A DNA stretch of 64,000 nucleotides from Curtobacterium sp. BH-2-1-1 (GTDB lineage: Bacteria; Actinomycetota; Actinomycetes; Actinomycetales; Microbacteriaceae): positions 1,302,001-1,366,000 of the forward strand of contig NZ_CP017580.1 of NCBI RefSeq assembly GCF_001806325.1. The letters are read 5' to 3'. The translations under genes and the position numbers were made by a program. Position 1 is the stretch's first letter, and the number at the start of each line of letters is the position of its first letter. The notes beneath the pieces were generated by a model. The model was not told the DNA's origin and searched no databases. It saw only the letters and a program-made list of their open reading frames with translations. Below are positions 38,041-46,197 of this stretch, piece after piece.

Positions 38041-38346
38041 TTACCAGGAGCTCTTCGTGATGCCCGGCAGCTCGCCACGGTGGGCCATGTCGCGGAAGCG
38101 GACACGGCTGATGCCGAACTCACCGAGGTGGCCACGGGGGCGACCGTCGATGGCGTCGCGGTTGCGGTAGCGGACCGGCGACGCGTCGCGCGGGAGCTTC
38201 TGCAGGCCGACGCGGGCGGCCTCACGCGACTCGTCGGAGCCGTTCGGGTCCACGAGGGCCTTCTTCAGCTCGAGACGACGCTCGGCGTAGCGCGCGATGA
38301 TCTCGGCGCGCTGGTTGTTCTTCGCGATCTTGCTCTTCTTCGCCAT
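38041..38346 (-). CDS. rpsN: 30S ribosomal protein S14, zinc-free (C-) form
   Basis: The 101-residue S14 ([20 protein letters not shown] ... [20 protein letters not shown]) is the long form without the CxxC zinc ribbon; it has no cysteine. It is last in the L28-L33-S14 operon, 2 bases after the rpmG stop. In several actinobacteria such C- sets are repressed by Zur and replace zinc-binding copies; whether this genome has a second set is not visible here. Confidence 0.96.
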   Translation of the reverse strand: MAKKSKIAKNNQRAEIIARYAERRLELKKALVDPNGSDESREAARVGLQKLPRDASPVRYRNRDAIDGRPRGHLGEFGISRVRFRDMAHRGELPGITKSSW

Positions 38347-38348
38347 GC

Positions 38349-38519
38349 TTAGCGCTCCTCACGGAAGTCGACGTGCTTGCGGATCACCGGGTCGTACTTC
38401 TTCAGCACGAGGCGGTCCGGGTTGTTGCGACGGTTCTTCTTGGTCACGTAGGTGAACCCGGTGCCCGCCGTGGAGCGGAGCTTGATGATCGGACGAACGT
38501 CCTGACCCTTCTTGGCCAT
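38349..38519 (-). CDS. rpmG: 50S ribosomal protein L33, zinc-free (C-) form
   Basis: The 56-residue frame reads [20 protein letters not shown] ... [12 protein letters not shown], a complete L33 with no cysteine. Its ATG overlaps the rpmB stop (ATGA at 38519). Confidence 0.96.
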   Translation of the reverse strand: MAKKGQDVRPIIKLRSTAGTGFTYVTKKNRRNNPDRLVLKKYDPVIRKHVDFREER

Positions 38520-38755
38520 CAGATCTTCTCCCCACGGGCGAGGAGATCCTTGACGACGGACTCGATGCCGCGTGCGTCGATCACCTTGATGCCCTTCGCG
38601 CTGAGCGTGAGCGTGACGTTACGACGAAGCGAGGGCACGTAGTACGTCTTCTTCTGCACGTTCGGGTCGAAGCGACGCTTCGTCCGGCGGTGCGAGTGCG
38701 AGATGTTGTGTCCGAAGCCGGGGGTGGCTCCGGTCACCTGGCACACTGCTGCCAT
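38519..38755 (-). CDS. rpmB: 50S ribosomal protein L28, zinc-free form
   Basis: The 78-residue L28 ([20 protein letters not shown] ... [15 protein letters not shown]) has one cysteine only, so no zinc ribbon. It is first in the operon with rpmG and rpsN. AGGAGG lies 6-7 bases before ATG 38755. Confidence 0.96.
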   Translation of the reverse strand: MAAVCQVTGATPGFGHNISHSHRRTKRRFDPNVQKKTYYVPSLRRNVTLTLSAKGIKVIDARGIESVVKDLLARGEKI

Positions 38756-39160
38756 GGTTTCCTCCTGAGGTACCGTGCGACCGGACGGCCGCACCCAAGG
38801 TCACTTGCCTGGCGCGCACGCGCTGCGTCGCCGAGCGACGGAGCGAGGGGGTTGTGCGCACCGCCCAGGCCCGCGATCCCTGTCGAAGGGGCCGTGGACA
38901 CCGCGCGACCGCGGCGTACGCGACGGTCGGAGGGCTTGGAACAACTGGGCTCGCCACGCGGACGCGGAGAACCAAGGGTCAAGCGTACGCGACGACCGGG
39001 CGTGTCGCAAACTGCCGCAGCTGCGTGGGTCGCCCTCGAGGCGCGCCCCACCTCCGGCGGGCGCGTTCGTGAGCAGAAATGGTCGGGTCACGGTCGGCCG
39101 CCCGACACCTTCTGCTCACCAAGTGAGCACGGCCCGGGCGCCCCGGGCGCCCGCCCCGCG
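38756..39160. other. 405-base intergenic region upstream of rpmB
   Basis: No gene is seen. On the minus strand it should hold the rpmB promoter. It has two exact GCGTACGCGACG direct repeats (38914-38925 and 38983-38994), the hairpin repeat at 39069-39119, and otherwise plain GC-rich sequence. No clear Zur box was found here. Confidence 0.6.
39069..39119. repeat. Imperfect hairpin repeat, copy 2 of the GTGAGCAGAAATGG family
   Basis: The left arm starts GTGAGCAGAAATGGTCGGG, identical to the copy at 59709. The right arm ends CTTCTGCTCAC with mismatches in the middle. It lies 42 bases after the alpha/beta hydrolase gene. Confidence 0.8.
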
Positions 39161-39856
39161 CTACGGCGCCTCGGCCGGCCTCGGCGCCAGCGCCTGCACC
39201 ATGAGCTCGCCGAGCTCCCGCGGCGCCGTCAACATCGGCCAGTGCCCCGTCTCGAGCCCGAGGATCGCGAGCTCCTCCGTCGCCACGAGCTCCGCCGCCC
39301 AGGCCTGGTGGTCGGCCACCATCGTCGCGAGGTCCGCCGCCGGGATCTCGCACGTGATCACCGTCGCCGGGATCGTGTGCCGCGTGGCGTCGGCGTAGTG
39401 GAACCGGTCGGACGGCACCGCGGCGGGCTCCGGGATCGCGCGGTGCTCGAACTCCGACCGCAGTGCCGGTGTCATCCCCCGCACGGTCGCCGGCTCCCAC
39501 ACGTCCCACGAGGGCAGCGGCACGACACCGTCCACCACGGGCAGCTCGTCGTTGACGCAGCCGCCCTCGGGTCCCGGGAAGGTGTCGACGTAGAGCAGGT
39601 GCGCGACGAGCGAGGGCCGCTGGTCGGCGGCCATGTACGCGATCGGCCCCGCGCCGGAGTGTCCCGCCAGCACCACGGGCTCCTCCGGCGTCGCGACGTC
39701 GTCGAGCAGCTCGACCAGGGCGGCCACCTGCTCGTCCAGCGTGTCGCCGTCGCGGGTGACCGCCTCGACCGAGTGGCCCGCTGCTCGGAGCACCGGGGCC
39801 ACCTCGTCCCAGGCGCTCGCGTCGAGCCAGAAGCCGGGCACCAGGATCACGTGCAT
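39161..39856 (-). CDS. Alpha/beta hydrolase (esterase/haloperoxidase-like)
   Basis: The 231-residue protein has the hydrolase fold: HVILVPGFWLDASAW (oxyanion region), AGHSGAGP (Ser nucleophile at about 68) and GLETGHWPMLTAP (catalytic His). No signal peptide. It starts 10 bases after zur and may be the last gene of the znu-zur unit; substrate unknown. Confidence 0.85.
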   Translation of the reverse strand: MHVILVPGFWLDASAWDEVAPVLRAAGHSVEAVTRDGDTLDEQVAALVELLDDVATPEEPVVLAGHSGAGPIAYMAADQRPSLVAHLLYVDTFPGPEGGCVNDELPVVDGVVPLPSWDVWEPATVRGMTPALRSEFEHRAIPEPAAVPSDRFHYADATRHTIPATVITCEIPAADLATMVADHQAWAAELVATEELAILGLETGHWPMLTAPRELGELMVQALAPRPAEAP

Positions 39857-39866
39857 GACGCGGAGA

Positions 39867-40280
39867 CTACGCGCCGGTGCGCGCGGCCGTGCAGGACGCG
39901 CACTCCCCGAAGATGTCCACCACGTGGCTGGCGTTCGTGAACCCGTTCGCCGCCGCGACCTCCTGCGCCCACCGCTCCACCGGATCCGCCTCGATCTCGA
40001 CCGTGCGGCCGCAGTTCCGGCAGATCAGGTGGTGGTGGTGCGCGTCGGTCGTGCACGCGCGGTACAGCGATTCACCGTCCTGCTGCAGCGAGTCGGCGTC
40101 GCCCTCGGTCGCCAGGTCGGAGAGCGCCCGGTAGACGGTCGCGAGTCCGATCGTGGAGCCGTCGTCCCGCAGGTGCTGGTGCAACGCCTGCGCGCTGACG
40201 AACCCCTCGGTGCTGGACAACGCGGTGCGCACCGCTTCGCGCTGCCACGTGTTCCGCTTCGGCTTCTGCACGGCGTTCAT
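39867..40280 (-). CDS. zur: Fur-family zinc regulator Zur
   Basis: The 137-residue protein has the Fur-type winged helix (about 10-80; GLATVYRALSDLA), the HHHHLICRNCG metal motif and a second CxxC (GECASC), so structural and regulatory zinc sites are intact. It follows znuB in the znuA-znuC-znuB order and a Zur box stands before znuA, so it should repress its own operon when zinc is plentiful. Confidence 0.92.
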   Translation of the reverse strand: MNAVQKPKRNTWQREAVRTALSSTEGFVSAQALHQHLRDDGSTIGLATVYRALSDLATEGDADSLQQDGESLYRACTTDAHHHHLICRNCGRTVEIEADPVERWAQEVAAANGFTNASHVVDIFGECASCTAARTGA

Positions 40281-41223
40281 GCGGTCGCTCCTTCCTTCCG
40301 GCCGGCGGCGGACCGGTGGTCCGCATCGTCGGCCTGGAGGCGCGGTGCGCCTCCGTCACGCTGGTCACGGCGCACGATCCGGTCGCGTCCGCGCTTGTCC
40401 TTGCGCCCGCCGACGATCCGGCAGACCACCCAGATCACGAACGAGATCGTCGTGACGTACGGGCTGATGGGGAGCCCCCGCCGAGGGCGAGCAGGATGCC
40501 GCCGACGACCGAGACGACGGCGAACACCGTCGACAGGACCGGGACGACGACCGGGTGGGAGCTGAGGCGCAGGGCAGCGGCCGCGGGGGTGACGAGCAGC
40601 GAGAGCACGAGCAGCGCGCCGACGATCTGCACCGACACCGCGGTCGCGAGTCCGAGCACGAGCATGAACACGAGCGCCAGCGTCCGGACCGGCACCCCGG
40701 CGGCAGCGGCCACGTCGGGGTCGACCGACGAGAACATCAACGGGCGCCAGATCACGAGCAGCGTCACGACGACGATCGCGGCGACGACGACGAGGAACGT
40801 CAGCTGGGGGTTGTCGACCGAGACGATCTGCCCGGTGAGCAGGCCGAACTTGTTCGCGGCGCGGCCCTTGTACAGCGCGAGGCAGAGGATGCCGAGGCCG
40901 AGGCCGAACGGCATGAGCACGGCGATGATCGAGTTGCGGTCCCGCGCCCTCGACCCGAGCAGCCCGATGAGCAGCGCCGCGATCACCGACCCGACGAGCG
41001 ACCCGGTCACCACGTTCACCCCGAGCAGCAGCGATGCCGAGGCGCCCGCGAACGACAGCTCCGAGATGCCGTGCACGGCGAAGGGCATGTTCCGGGCGAC
41101 GACGAACGGCCCGATGAGCCCGCCGACGATGCCGAGCACCGCGCCGGCCCAGATCGAGTTCTGCACGAGCACGACGAGCTCGCCGTAGTCCTGGAAGGAG
41201 AAGACCTGCGACCAGATGTCCAT
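40277..41223 (-). CDS. znuB: Zinc ABC transporter permease ZnuB, frameshifted near the C-terminus
   Basis: From ATG 41223 the frame is a ZnuB-type permease (MDIWSQVFSFQDYGELVVLV; ISELSFAGASASLLLG; about seven to eight helices). As read it stops early at 40435 (262 residues) with a nonsense tail after LALGGG. Adding one base in the C-run 40475-40479 restores LPISPYVTTISFVIWVVCR, the last helix of the family, and a stop at 40277-40279 that overlaps the zur ATG. The gap is therefore a one-base deletion in a homopolymer, either real or a sequencing error. The coordinates given are for the restored gene. Confidence 0.85.
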
Positions 41224-42104
41224 CAGATCCGCCCGTCGTCGGGCGTCGCGGCGTTCGGGTCCGCGTCGCAGTGGTGGTCGTGCGCGTCGTTCGCGCCGAC
41301 GATGACGATCCGCCCCATCGTGCGGACGACGTCGACGGGGGTGCCGTACAGGTCGGAGAGCACGTCCGTGCGGAGGACCTCGTCGGGGGATCCGATCCGG
41401 AACCGGCCGCCGGCGATGTAGAGCACCCGGTCGACGACGTCGAGGATCGGGTTCACGTCGTGGGTGACGAACAGCACGGCAGCGTCCTGCTGCCGACGCT
41501 GCCGGTCGATGAGCTCGGTGACGCCGCGCTGGTGCCGGAGGTCGAGCGAGATGAGCGGCTCGTCGCAGAGGAGCAGCGCGGGGTCGGCGGCGATGGCCTG
41601 CCCGACGCGGGTGCGCTGCTGCTCGCCGCCGGACAGCTCGGCGACCGGGGCGTCCGCGAACGCGGTGGCCCCGACCTCGTCGAGGATGCGATCGACCCGG
41701 GACCGTTCGGCACGGCTCGCGGGCTTGATGCCCCACCGGGAGCCGGTCACGCCCTGCGCGATCATGTCCCGCGCCCGGAGCGGGGTCCCCGCGTCCATCA
41801 GGCGCTGCTGTGGGATGTACCCGATCTTGCGGTGCCCGCGCCGGACGGGCTGGCCGAGGAACGACATCGTGCCGCTCGTCAGCCGCTGCTGCCCGAGGAC
41901 CGTGCGGAGGAGCGAGGTCTTGCCCGCCCCGTTCGGCCCGAGCACCGCGACGAACTCGCCCGGCGCCAGGTCGAGGTCGAGGTGCGACCAGAGTGCACGG
42001 GAGCCGTACGACAGCCCGGCGTCGCGGAGTTCGAGCACGGCGGAACCGCCACTGCCCGGGGCAGTGGCGGTCCGCTCGGTCGTCGGGTGGGAGACGGTCG
42101 TCAC
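41223..42104 (-). CDS. znuC: Zinc ABC transporter ATPase ZnuC
   Basis: The 293-residue ATPase has Walker A GPNGAGKTS, signature LSGGEQQR, Walker B LLLCDEPL and the H-loop VTHD. The C-terminus has a His/Asp-rich stretch (NDAHDHHCDAD) that could bind zinc. The GTG at 42104 overlaps the znuA stop (GTGA) and its own stop overlaps znuB (ATGA). Confidence 0.93.
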   Translation of the reverse strand: MTTVSHPTTERTATAPGSGGSAVLELRDAGLSYGSRALWSHLDLDLAPGEFVAVLGPNGAGKTSLLRTVLGQQRLTSGTMSFLGQPVRRGHRKIGYIPQQRLMDAGTPLRARDMIAQGVTGSRWGIKPASRAERSRVDRILDEVGATAFADAPVAELSGGEQQRTRVGQAIAADPALLLCDEPLISLDLRHQRGVTELIDRQRRQQDAAVLFVTHDVNPILDVVDRVLYIAGGRFRIGSPDEVLRTDVLSDLYGTPVDVVRTMGRIVIVGANDAHDHHCDADPNAATPDDGRI

Positions 42105-43012
42105 TTCTGGAGCGCCGCCTGCACCTGGTCGATGTTCGCCTGCTGCCACGAGACGTAATCCTCCCCCTTCGGGAGCGTCTCCGTGACACCGACGACCGGG
42201 ACGCCGTTCTCGTCGGCGGCCTTCTTGACCTCCTCCGTCTCCGGGCTCGAGGTCTGGTCGTTGTAGGCGAGGAGCTTCACGGTCTTGTTCGTGAACAGCT
42301 TGAGCGTGTCGTTGAGCGCCGCCGGCGGCACGTCGTCGCCTTCCTCGATCGCCTCGGAGAAGGCGTCCGGCGTGACGTTGTCGAGGCCGATCGCGTCGAA
42401 GAGGTACCCCGGGACCGGCTCGGTGTACGCGACCTTCTCGCCGCCGTACGTCTTCTCGAGCTCGGCCGTCTTCGCCTCGAGCCCCTCGAGCTTCGTCGTC
42501 AGGGCGTCGGCGTTCTTCGTGAAGGTGTCCGCGTCCGCCTGGTCGAGGTCGCCGAGGCGCTTCGCCACGTCGTCGGCGAGCTTCACCATCGTCGGGTAGC
42601 TGTAGAACACGTGCTCGTTGAACTCGGTGTCGCCACCCTTGTCGAGACCGGAGAGCTCGACGACGTTGATCGTGTCCGCCTTCGTGCTGGACGCGTCGGC
42701 GAGGGTCGTCATGAAGTCGTCGTACCCGCCGCCGTTCTCGATGAGGAGGTCGGCCTTGGACACCGCGAGCTGTGTCGTTGCGCTCGACTCGAACGAGTGG
42801 GGGTCCTGCGACGGGTCGTCCAGGATGCTCGTGACGGAGACGTGGTCGCCGCCGATCGCCTCGACGATCGAGCCGTAGACGTTGGTGGAGGCGACGACCC
42901 GGACGGTGCCGTCGCCCGAGGCGTCGCCGGAGGCGGAGGACGTCGCGCAGCCCGTCAGGGCGAGCGCGGCTGCGCCGGCGACGAGCGGCAGGGCGAGGAG
43001 ACGGTTGTGCAT
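42101..43012 (-). CDS. znuA: Zinc-binding lipoprotein ZnuA (cluster A-I solute-binding protein)
   Basis: The 303-residue protein has a lipoprotein signal (AALALTGCATS) and the metal-binding protein pattern: VVASTNVYGSIVEAIGGDHV, DPHSFESSA (His ligand), NEHVFYSYPTM (His ligand), VAYTEPVPGYLFDAIG and VPVVGVTETLPKG. Compared with typical ZnuA the long His-rich loop is absent. It delivers zinc or manganese to ZnuB-ZnuC; zinc is favoured by Zur control. ATG 43012 lies 21 bases after the Zur box. Confidence 0.92.
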   Translation of the reverse strand: MHNRLLALPLVAGAAALALTGCATSSASGDASGDGTVRVVASTNVYGSIVEAIGGDHVSVTSILDDPSQDPHSFESSATTQLAVSKADLLIENGGGYDDFMTTLADASSTKADTINVVELSGLDKGGDTEFNEHVFYSYPTMVKLADDVAKRLGDLDQADADTFTKNADALTTKLEGLEAKTAELEKTYGGEKVAYTEPVPGYLFDAIGLDNVTPDAFSEAIEEGDDVPPAALNDTLKLFTNKTVKLLAYNDQTSSPETEEVKKAADENGVPVVGVTETLPKGEDYVSWQQANIDQVQAALQK

Positions 43013-43032
43013 GTCGACGAGCGTAGAGCTAG

Positions 43033-43049
43033 TTGATAACGGTTGTCAA
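43033..43049 (-). promoter_or_regulatory. Zur box upstream of znuA
   Basis: TTGATAACGGTTGTCAA is an A/T-rich inverted repeat close to the bacterial Zur consensus (TGATAAN-like arms). It lies 21 bases before ATG 43012, where it would block the promoter of znuA-znuC-znuB-zur. Confidence 0.8.
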
Positions 43050-43068
43050 AACCAGTATCAGCCGGATG

Positions 43069-43114
43069 ACGGACGGGAGGCGCGGTGCCAGCCGGCACCG
43101 CGCCTCCCGTCCGT
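43069..43114. repeat. 46-bp palindrome built from two GGAGGCGCGG repeats (terminator-like)
   Basis: 21-base arms are perfect around an AGCC loop. It sits between the znu promoter region and the stop of the PTS IIC gene, so it probably ends the IIC transcript. Confidence 0.85.
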
Positions 43115-43127
43115 TGCATGGTGACGG

Positions 43128-44393
43128 CTACGGCTTCGTGGCCGCCTCGATCGTGTTCTCCGCGATCGTGTCGTCCTCACGCCCGGGCGTGCGGAGGTTC
43201 CACTTCTTGATCACGAAACTGAACAGGAAGTAGTAGATCACCGCGTAGCCGAGGCCGATCGGGATGAGCCAGATGGCCCCGTCCGCCTTGCCGAAGTTCA
43301 GCACGAAGTCGATCGCGCCGGCCGAGAACGAGAAGCCGTCGTGGATCCCGAGCGCGTTCACCAGCGCCAGCGAGGTACCCGTGAGGACCGCGTGGATGAT
43401 GTAGAGCGGGAACGCGACGAACATGAACGAGTACTCGAGGGGCTCGGTGATGCCGGTCACGAACGAGGTGAGCGCGGCCGAGAGCATGATGCCGCCGACG
43501 AGCTTGCGGTTCTGCGGCTTGGCGTTGCGCCAGATCGCCAGGGCACCGGCCGGCAGGGCGAACATCATGATCGGGAAGAAGCCGGTCTGGAAGATGCCGG
43601 CCGTCGGGTCGCCGGCGAGGAACCGGGCGATGTCACCGTGGTAGGTCGTGCCGCCGGTGGTGAAGCTGCCGAGCTGGAACCACGGGAAGAAGTTCAGCAG
43701 CTGGTGCAGCCCGATCGGGATGAGCATGCGGTTGACGAACCCGAAGATGCCACCGCCGATGACGGCGTTGTCCGCCACGGCCTGGCCGGCAGCGGTCAAG
43801 GCGATGTCGAAGTACCGGTAGAAGAACGACATCACGACGGCGATGAGGAGACCGGCGACCGCGGTGAGGATCGGCACCAGGCGGCGCCCGGAGAAGAAGC
43901 CGAGGAAGTCGGGCATCTTCGTCCGGTGGAACTTCTCCCACAGGAACGCCGACACGAGCCCCATCACGATGCCGCCGAGGACACCGAAGTTGATCGTGGC
44001 CTGGTTGCCGTTCGCGTCCTTCACCCCGTCGAGCACGATCGGGGACATGGCCGCGAACACCTGGTACATGACCATGTAGCCGACGACCGCGGCGAGCGCC
44101 GTGGTGCCGTCCGACTTCTTCGCCCAGCCGATCGCGATGCCGACGGCGAAGAGCAGCGGCAGCCAGGTGAAGACACCGTTGCCGGCGGCGGCGATGATCG
44201 TCGCGCCCTTCTCGAAGCCGGGGATCGCTCCGAGCATGTCGGCCTGGCCGAGGCGGAGCAGGATGCCCGCTGCCGGCATGACCGCGATCGGCAGGAGCAG
44301 GCTCCGGCCGAGGCGCTGGGCGTTGGCGAAGACGCGCGACTGCTTCTTCGGGGTCTTCTTCTCCGGCACATCCGTGGCAGTGGTGGTGCTCAT
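43128..44393 (-). CDS. PTS transporter subunit IIC, GlcNAc/glucose family
   Basis: The 421-residue polytopic permease has LLPIAVMPAAGILLRLGQ, IPIGLHQLLNFFPWFQLG and SFVTGITEPLEYSFMFVA, the signatures of the glucose/N-acetylglucosamine IIC family. It lacks fused IIB or IIA domains; these are encoded divergently at 44572-45257. A DasR-type site lies in the shared control region, so N-acetylglucosamine is the likely sugar. Confidence 0.9.
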   Translation of the reverse strand: MSTTTATDVPEKKTPKKQSRVFANAQRLGRSLLLPIAVMPAAGILLRLGQADMLGAIPGFEKGATIIAAAGNGVFTWLPLLFAVGIAIGWAKKSDGTTALAAVVGYMVMYQVFAAMSPIVLDGVKDANGNQATINFGVLGGIVMGLVSAFLWEKFHRTKMPDFLGFFSGRRLVPILTAVAGLLIAVVMSFFYRYFDIALTAAGQAVADNAVIGGGIFGFVNRMLIPIGLHQLLNFFPWFQLGSFTTGGTTYHGDIARFLAGDPTAGIFQTGFFPIMMFALPAGALAIWRNAKPQNRKLVGGIMLSAALTSFVTGITEPLEYSFMFVAFPLYIIHAVLTGTSLALVNALGIHDGFSFSAGAIDFVLNFGKADGAIWLIPIGLGYAVIYYFLFSFVIKKWNLRTPGREDDTIAENTIEAATKP

Positions 44394-44488
44394 CGGAGGT
44401 CCTCTCGTCGTTGGGTGGAGCTGTCGGGGTGAGTTGAGTCGTACAGTCAGCGCAGGTAACCTCGGCGGTGTCGCCAGGTCCGGTCCTG

Positions 44489-44505
44489 TCCGGTCATGAC
44501 CAGTT
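44489..44505. promoter_or_regulatory. DasR-type site (dre) between the PTS genes
   Basis: TCCGGTCATGACCAGTT contains the palindrome GGTCATGACC with ACTGG-like flanks, as in DasR/NagR operators. It lies 67 bases before IIB and 96 before IIC. Confidence 0.7.
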
Positions 44506-44571
44506 CCGTAGTCTGAACCGCGACCACACGCCTGTCAACCCGGCACGCGTTTTCGTAACGAGGAGGAAACG

Positions 44572-44808
44572 ATGGCTGACATCAAGGCCGCTGACATCAT
44601 CGCCGCGCTGGGTGGCGCCGAGAACATCGACGAGGTCGAGGGCTGCATCACGCGCCTGCGCGTCGAGGTCGAGGACGGGGACCTCGTCGACAAGGACGCA
44701 CTGAAGGCCGCTGGCGCACAGGCCGTCGTCGGTGGCGGCACGGGGTGGCAGGTCATCGTCGGCCCGATCGCCGACAACCTCGCGCAGGACATCCAGGACG
44801 AGCTGTGA
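44572..44808 (+). CDS. PTS glucose/GlcNAc-type IIB protein
   Basis: The 78-residue protein has the IIB phosphorylation site Cys in EGCITRLRV (about 25). It passes phosphate from IIA to the sugar through IIC. AGGAGGA precedes ATG 44572. It overlaps the IIA gene by GTGA. Confidence 0.93.
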   Translation: MADIKAADIIAALGGAENIDEVEGCITRLRVEVEDGDLVDKDALKAAGAQAVVGGGTGWQVIVGPIADNLAQDIQDEL

Positions 44809-45257
44809 CCGCCGTCCGGACCCCGTTCCAGGGCCCGGTCGTCTCGCTCGCCGACGTGCCGGACCCGGTCTTCGCCGGGCAGCTCGTCGGCGCCGGCGTC
44901 GCGGTGGACCCGACCGGGGTCGAGGGTGCCGTCACGGCGGTCGCACCGGTCGACGGCACGATCGTGAAGCTGCACCCGCACGCGTTCGCGCTGCAGGGTG
45001 CCGCGGGCACCGACGTGCTCGTGCACGTGGGCATCGACACCGTGAAGCTCTCGGGCGAGGGCTTCGAGCTCATCGCTGCCGAGGGTGACACCGTCGTCGC
45101 GGGCGACCCGGTCGTCCGGTTCACCCCCTCGGTGATCTCGGCCGCCGGCTACTCGCCGATCTGCCCCGTGGTCGTGCTCGGCTCCGCGCCGGACTCGATC
45201 GCGCAGGACGCGGTCGGCACCACGGTGCGCGACGGCGACACCCTGTTCGAGGCTTAG
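44805..45257 (+). CDS. PTS glucose-type IIA protein (Crr-like)
   Basis: The 150-residue protein has the active-site His in VLVHVGIDTVKLSGEGF and the IIA-Glc fold (GTIVKLHPHAFAL). It takes phosphate from HPr and gives it to IIB. GTG start overlaps the IIB stop. Confidence 0.93.
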   Translation: MTAVRTPFQGPVVSLADVPDPVFAGQLVGAGVAVDPTGVEGAVTAVAPVDGTIVKLHPHAFALQGAAGTDVLVHVGIDTVKLSGEGFELIAAEGDTVVAGDPVVRFTPSVISAAGYSPICPVVVLGSAPDSIAQDAVGTTVRDGDTLFEA

Positions 45258-45276
45258 CACGCGACACCCTGCCGCG

Positions 45277-45340
45277 AGACTCGGCTCCGCGGACACTTTC
45301 GGGCCCGATCGGTCGCGAATGTGTCCGCCGGGCCGAGTCT
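45277..45340. repeat. Long inverted repeat (18 of 20 bp) between IIA and dasR-like genes
   Basis: Arms 45277-45296 and 45321-45340 (AGACTCGGC...GGACAC and GTGTCC...GCCGAGTCT) match at 18 of 20 positions around a 24-base loop. It separates two convergent genes and could end both transcripts. Confidence 0.8.
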
Positions 45341-45350
45341 GGGCGAGCGG

Positions 45351-46091
45351 CTACGCGACCGCGTGCGCCGCCGTCGCTGTGACCTCCATCTGCACCCGGT
45401 ACCGGTCCGAGCGGTACCAGCTCCGCGTGTGCTCCACGGGGCGCTCCCCCGCGTAGGACACCCGGTCGAACTCCAGCAGCGGCGCCCCGGTCTTCGTGCC
45501 GAGCAGCGTCGCCACGTCGTCCGCCGCCGGGTTCGCCGCGACGGTCTGCTGCGCGCGGTCGATCGGCGTGCCGTACTCGGTCGCGATGATCGAGTAGACC
45601 GACCCGGACAGGTCGTGTTCGAGCAGCCCGGGGAACGCGTCCGCGACGAGCCAGGCGTCGTCGATCGACACCGGCGCCCCGTCGGCCATGCGCAGGCGCT
45701 TCACGTGGAAGGCCGCGACGTCGGGGTCGAGCCGCAGGGCCGCGGCGGTGTCGGACGGCGGGACCCGCTCCTCGCGCACGAGCACGACGGTCGTCGGCAC
45801 GTGCCCCATCGCCCGCATCTCCTCGGTGAAGGACGCCAGGTGCAGCGTCGACTGCACGGGGCGGTGCGCCACGAAGGTGCCCTTGCCGCGCACGCGTTCG
45901 AGGTAGCCCTCGTTCACGAGCTGGCCGAGGGCCTCGCGCACGGTGATCCGGGACACCCCGTACTCGGCGATGAGCTGGCGTTCCGACGGGATCGCCGCCC
46001 CGGGTGCGAGCCGGACCGTGGCGAGCTCGAGGAGGATGCGCCGCAGCTGCTGGTGCTTCGGTTCGGCACCCTCGGTGATCCGGCTCGTCAT
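45351..46091 (-). CDS. GntR/HutC-family regulator, DasR-like
   Basis: The 246-residue protein has a GntR winged helix (about 12-78; GVSRITVREALGQLVNEGYL) and a UTRA ligand domain (about 95-240). It is next to GlcNAc-type PTS genes and has dre-like sites at its own promoter (46136) and between the PTS genes (44489), so it is most likely the GlcNAc-6-phosphate or glucosamine-6-phosphate sensor DasR/NagR. Confidence 0.88.
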   Translation of the reverse strand: MTSRITEGAEPKHQQLRRILLELATVRLAPGAAIPSERQLIAEYGVSRITVREALGQLVNEGYLERVRGKGTFVAHRPVQSTLHLASFTEEMRAMGHVPTTVVLVREERVPPSDTAAALRLDPDVAAFHVKRLRMADGAPVSIDDAWLVADAFPGLLEHDLSGSVYSIIATEYGTPIDRAQQTVAANPAADDVATLLGTKTGAPLLEFDRVSYAGERPVEHTRSWYRSDRYRVQMEVTATAAHAVA

Positions 46092-46135
46092 GCGGTCCTC
46101 GTGCTCCGTCGCTGGTCGTGCGGGTGGTCATGCGC

Positions 46136-46148
46136 GGACATGACCAGT
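46136..46148. promoter_or_regulatory. DasR-type site upstream of the dasR-like gene
   Basis: GGACATGACCAGT (reverse ACTGGTCATGTCC) matches the site at 44489 in orientation-independent form, 45 bases before the regulator start. A second partial copy, GGGTGGTCATG, lies at 46122. Confidence 0.6.
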
Positions 46149-46197
46149 GCCTGCCACAGTAGCGAGTCCCCCTTGGAACGCCAACGTGCATGACAAG

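Noticed and set aside
40435..42189. 584-codon frame joining ZnuB with upstream sequence
   Set aside because: The first part is the wrong frame of znuC; ZnuB begins at ATG 41223 in an ATGA overlap.
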